From: Proteobacteria bacterium ST_bin11
GTDB taxonomy: Bacteria; Pseudomonadota; Gammaproteobacteria; Methylococcales; Methylomonadaceae
Direction of reading: 5' to 3'
Assembly (NCBI GenBank): GCA_002083615.1
Contig: MSXO01000023.1
Span: 1-16,405, forward strand
Length of the DNA stretch: 16,405 nt
Part shown: piece after piece, positions 15,114 through 16,405 of the stretch
How positions within the stretch are numbered: the stretch's first letter is position 1
Layout: each line of letters begins with the position of its first letter
Made by a program: the position numbers and the translations under genes
Notes under the pieces: generated by a model
What the model was told of the DNA's origin: nothing
Database searches by the model: none
What the model saw: the letters and a program-made list of their open reading frames with translations, nothing else

Positions 15114-15974
15114 TTGTTCTGCCATTTTCATTTCGTAGCGATTGGGAGGCAGGTAATCCAATGACGAATGCAAGCGCCGACTATTGTAGAAATTGACCAT
15201 GTAATCGGTCACGTCGCGGATGGCCTCACTGTGATTGGCATATTGGCGACGCCAGACGCGCTCCATTTTTAGATTCAGAAAGAAGCGCTCCATCACCGCA
15301 TTATCCCAACAATTCCCCTTGCGGCTCATGCTGCCTTGAAAACCATGGTGGGCCAGTAAGTCCCGGTATTCATGGCTGGCGTACTGGCTGCCTCGGTCGG
15401 AATGTACGATCAGCCCCGCTGGCGGTCGCCGTTGAGCAATGGCAATCTGCAAGGCCGTGCATACCAACTCTGTCGGCATGTTGGGTGCCATGGCCCAACC
15501 CACGACTTTGCGCGAATACAGATCCAACACCACCGCCAGATACAGCCAGCCGCTCAGCGTTCGAATGTAGGTAATATCCGATACCCAGGCCCGATTAGCC
15601 TCAGCCTGTTCAAACTGGCGATCCAGCACGTTCTCGTACACCGGCAGGTTGTGGTTGCTGTCGGTGGTATGCACGAACTTGGGTTTCCAGATCGGCTTGA
15701 GTTGAAGTTCCTTCATCAGGCCGCGCACACGATGACGCCCGATCTCGATGCCCTGTTCCGCCAACTCCTTACGCAGACGGCGACTGCCATAGCATTGACC
15801 GGTCGCTTCGAACAGGCTGCGCAGCCGAACCCGCGTGCCGCAAAGCGTTTTGGGCTGACGATTTCGCCGCCGACCCGCATAAAATCCCGAACGACTGACG
15901 CCCAACACCTGACAACCCTGCTGCACCGTGACGACCTTCTCTGCCGTTAACTGGTGAATCACTTGGTGTTTCAT
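15084..15974 (-). CDS. IS3-family transposase OrfB (DDE integrase core)
   Basis: The catalytic half of the transposase, 296 residues. An HTH_21-like region (YGSRRLRKEL, about 62-71) precedes the retroviral-integrase-type core with the catalytic triad D133 (WVSDITYI), D193 (IVHSDRGSQY) and E229 (DNAVMERFF); 35 residues separate the second Asp from the Glu, the DD(35)E spacing of this family. The C-terminal motif FYNSRRLHSSLDYLPP is also typical. It overlaps orfA as ATGA and is probably made mainly as an OrfAB fusion by -1 frameshifting. All catalytic residues are present. Confidence 0.96.
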   Translation of the reverse strand: MKHQVIHQLTAEKVVTVQQGCQVLGVSRSGFYAGRRRNRQPKTLCGTRVRLRSLFEATGQCYGSRRLRKELAEQGIEIGRHRVRGLMKELQLKPIWKPKFVHTTDSNHNLPVYENVLDRQFEQAEANRAWVSDITYIRTLSGWLYLAVVLDLYSRKVVGWAMAPNMPTELVCTALQIAIAQRRPPAGLIVHSDRGSQYASHEYRDLLAHHGFQGSMSRKGNCWDNAVMERFFLNLKMERVWRRQYANHSEAIRDVTDYMVNFYNSRRLHSSLDYLPPNRYEMKMAEQQPILVSEKS

Positions 15975-16267
15975 CGCAGTTCCTTGGCAAAGAAGGCCGA
16001 AGCCTTTTTTAGTAATTCGTTATCCGAACGCAGTTGACGATTTTCTTGTTCCAACTGCCGAATCCGCTGCTGATCCGGCGTTAATGGCTTGCCAATGCCC
16101 GGTTGACCGGATTGTTCAGACTGCACCTGCTTCAGCCAGCGGCGCACCGCCGTCTCACCCAATTTGAGTTCCTGACAAACCTGAGTAACCGTCAGACCCT
16201 GCTCCTGGATCATCTTCACCACTTGCAGCTTGTACGCCGCATCAAAACTTCGCCTTTCTTGTTTCAT
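15971..16267 (-). CDS. IS3-family OrfA (DNA-binding subunit)
   Basis: A 98-residue protein with an N-terminal helix-turn-helix (LTVTQVCQELKLGETAVRRWLKQ, around 25-47) that binds the IS ends. A leucine-zipper-like coiled coil follows (IRQLEQENRQLRSDNELL, about 69-86) and serves for multimerisation. It begins at an ATG preceded by AAGGTGAG (16279-16272). Alone, OrfA usually inhibits transposition; joined to OrfB it forms the transposase. Confidence 0.94.
   Translation of the reverse strand: MKQERRSFDAAYKLQVVKMIQEQGLTVTQVCQELKLGETAVRRWLKQVQSEQSGQPGIGKPLTPDQQRIRQLEQENRQLRSDNELLKKASAFFAKELR
15993..16010 (-). other. Programmed -1 frameshift site of the IS
   Basis: The heptamer A-AAA-AAG (16010-16004) lies in the correct phase of orfA (codons CTA AAA AAG). 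Slipping back one base continues in the orfB frame without a stop up to its ATG. A 5-bp hairpin AAGGC-TTCG-GCCTT (16006-15993) begins within the heptamer, so it overlaps the slippery site, unlike the usual downstream placement of a stimulator. Confidence 0.8.
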
Positions 16268-16284
16268 CTAACTCACCTTAAAGA

Positions 16285-16299
16285 TTGATAGTTTATCAA
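16285..16299. repeat. Perfect palindrome inside the orfA end of the IS
   Basis: TTGATA, GTT, TATCAA form a perfect 6+3+6 inverted repeat between the terminal repeat and the orfA ribosome binding site. It could be a binding site for OrfA or a hairpin limiting transcription from outside the IS. Confidence 0.4.
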
Positions 16300-16334
16300 C
16301 CTATTCGGGTGTCCTTTTTTATTAGACCACTACA
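16297..16334. repeat. IS terminal inverted repeat, orfA end
   Basis: Read on the minus strand it begins TGTAGTGGTC at 16334 and mirrors the other end. A run of A residues occupies the place where the other end has T residues. Confidence 0.85.
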
Positions 16335-16403
16335 ATAAGCTACGACGATTCGATCATCCAACAATAATATCCAAGGCTTGATGATCGTGACCCAGGAACC
16401 ATA
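16335..16403 (-). pseudogene. Possible 5' continuation of the IS-interrupted gene
   Basis: One minus-strand frame is open over all 23 codons to the window edge and reads IIKPWILLLDDRIVVAY at its end. If the IS is removed at its ends, this frame joins the 14827-15075 fragment without a shift. An open frame of this length has roughly a one-in-three chance of arising at random, so this is suggestive only. Confidence 0.35.
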
Positions 16404-16405
16404 GG

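Larger units (their letters stand above)
15076..16334 (-). mobile_element. Complete IS3-family insertion sequence
   Basis: The element is 1259 bp, bounded by imperfect inverted repeats beginning TGTAGTGGTC at both ends, and contains orfA and orfB in the usual overlapping arrangement. Both genes look intact, so the element may be active. The flanking triplets are ATG on the left and ATA on the right (plus strand), so there is no exact target duplication, although 2 of 3 bases agree. The subgroup within IS3 is not certain. Confidence 0.93.

Noticed and set aside
15372..15950. A 192-codon plus-strand open frame inside the IS
   Set aside because: It is antisense to the DDE domain of OrfB and has no motif of its own.

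Overview
The window is dominated by a single minus-strand operon for the anaerobic (early cobalt insertion) route of vitamin B12 synthesis. The gene set (CbiX, CbiD, split CbiG, CbiET, CbtAB, full-length CysG) and the moderate-to-high GC content suggest a gammaproteobacterium. A methanotroph of the Methylomonas type is my guess from gene order; no taxonomic marker is present.

Layout. (1) Positions 1-2580 on the plus strand look like accessory-island DNA. They hold the 3' part of a DUF4942-like gene, a hairpin-rich leader of about 150 bp, and a 552-residue HSP90/GHKL-type ATPase closed by a very strong terminator (2540-2575). (2) Positions 14772 down to 2679 on the minus strand hold a sigma70-like promoter, a cobalamin riboswitch and 14 tightly packed genes: cbtB, cbtA, cbiA, cbiF, cbiX, cbiC, cbiD, cbiET (cobL type), cbiL, cbiG (N-terminal part), cbiG C-terminal part/cobE, cbiH fused to an extra domain, a [2Fe-2S] ferredoxin, and cysG. 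Most junctions overlap or are separated by a few bases. (3) Positions 14827-15075 hold the 3' end of a zinc-ribbon-like gene cut by an insertion sequence. (4) Positions 15076-16334 hold a complete IS3-family element with orfA, orfB and an A6G frameshift site. (5) Positions 16335-16405 may carry more of the interrupted gene, in the matching frame.

How the genes work together. CysG turns uroporphyrinogen III into precorrin-2 and sirohydrochlorin. CbiX inserts cobalt. CbiL, CbiH, CbiF, CbiG, CbiD, CbiET and CbiC carry out the methylations, ring contraction, acetaldehyde loss, decarboxylation and methyl shift to cobyrinic acid, and CbiA amidates it to the a,c-diamide. CbtA/CbtB are predicted to bring in cobalt. 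The riboswitch allows end-product feedback on the whole operon. The one ring-building enzyme of this route that I cannot find is the precorrin-6A reductase CbiJ. The later steps (adenosylation, cobyric acid synthesis, nucleotide loop) are also absent and must be encoded elsewhere if the pathway is complete.

Most unusual points: the CbiH C-terminal extension resembling HemS/ChuX-type heme-utilisation proteins and directly coupled to a ferredoxin; the split cbiG; the Cys-x2-Cys plus His5 tail on CbiX; the structured leader of the island ATPase gene; and the IS-interrupted zinc-ribbon gene whose two sides stay in frame. I see no CRISPR array, tRNA or rRNA.
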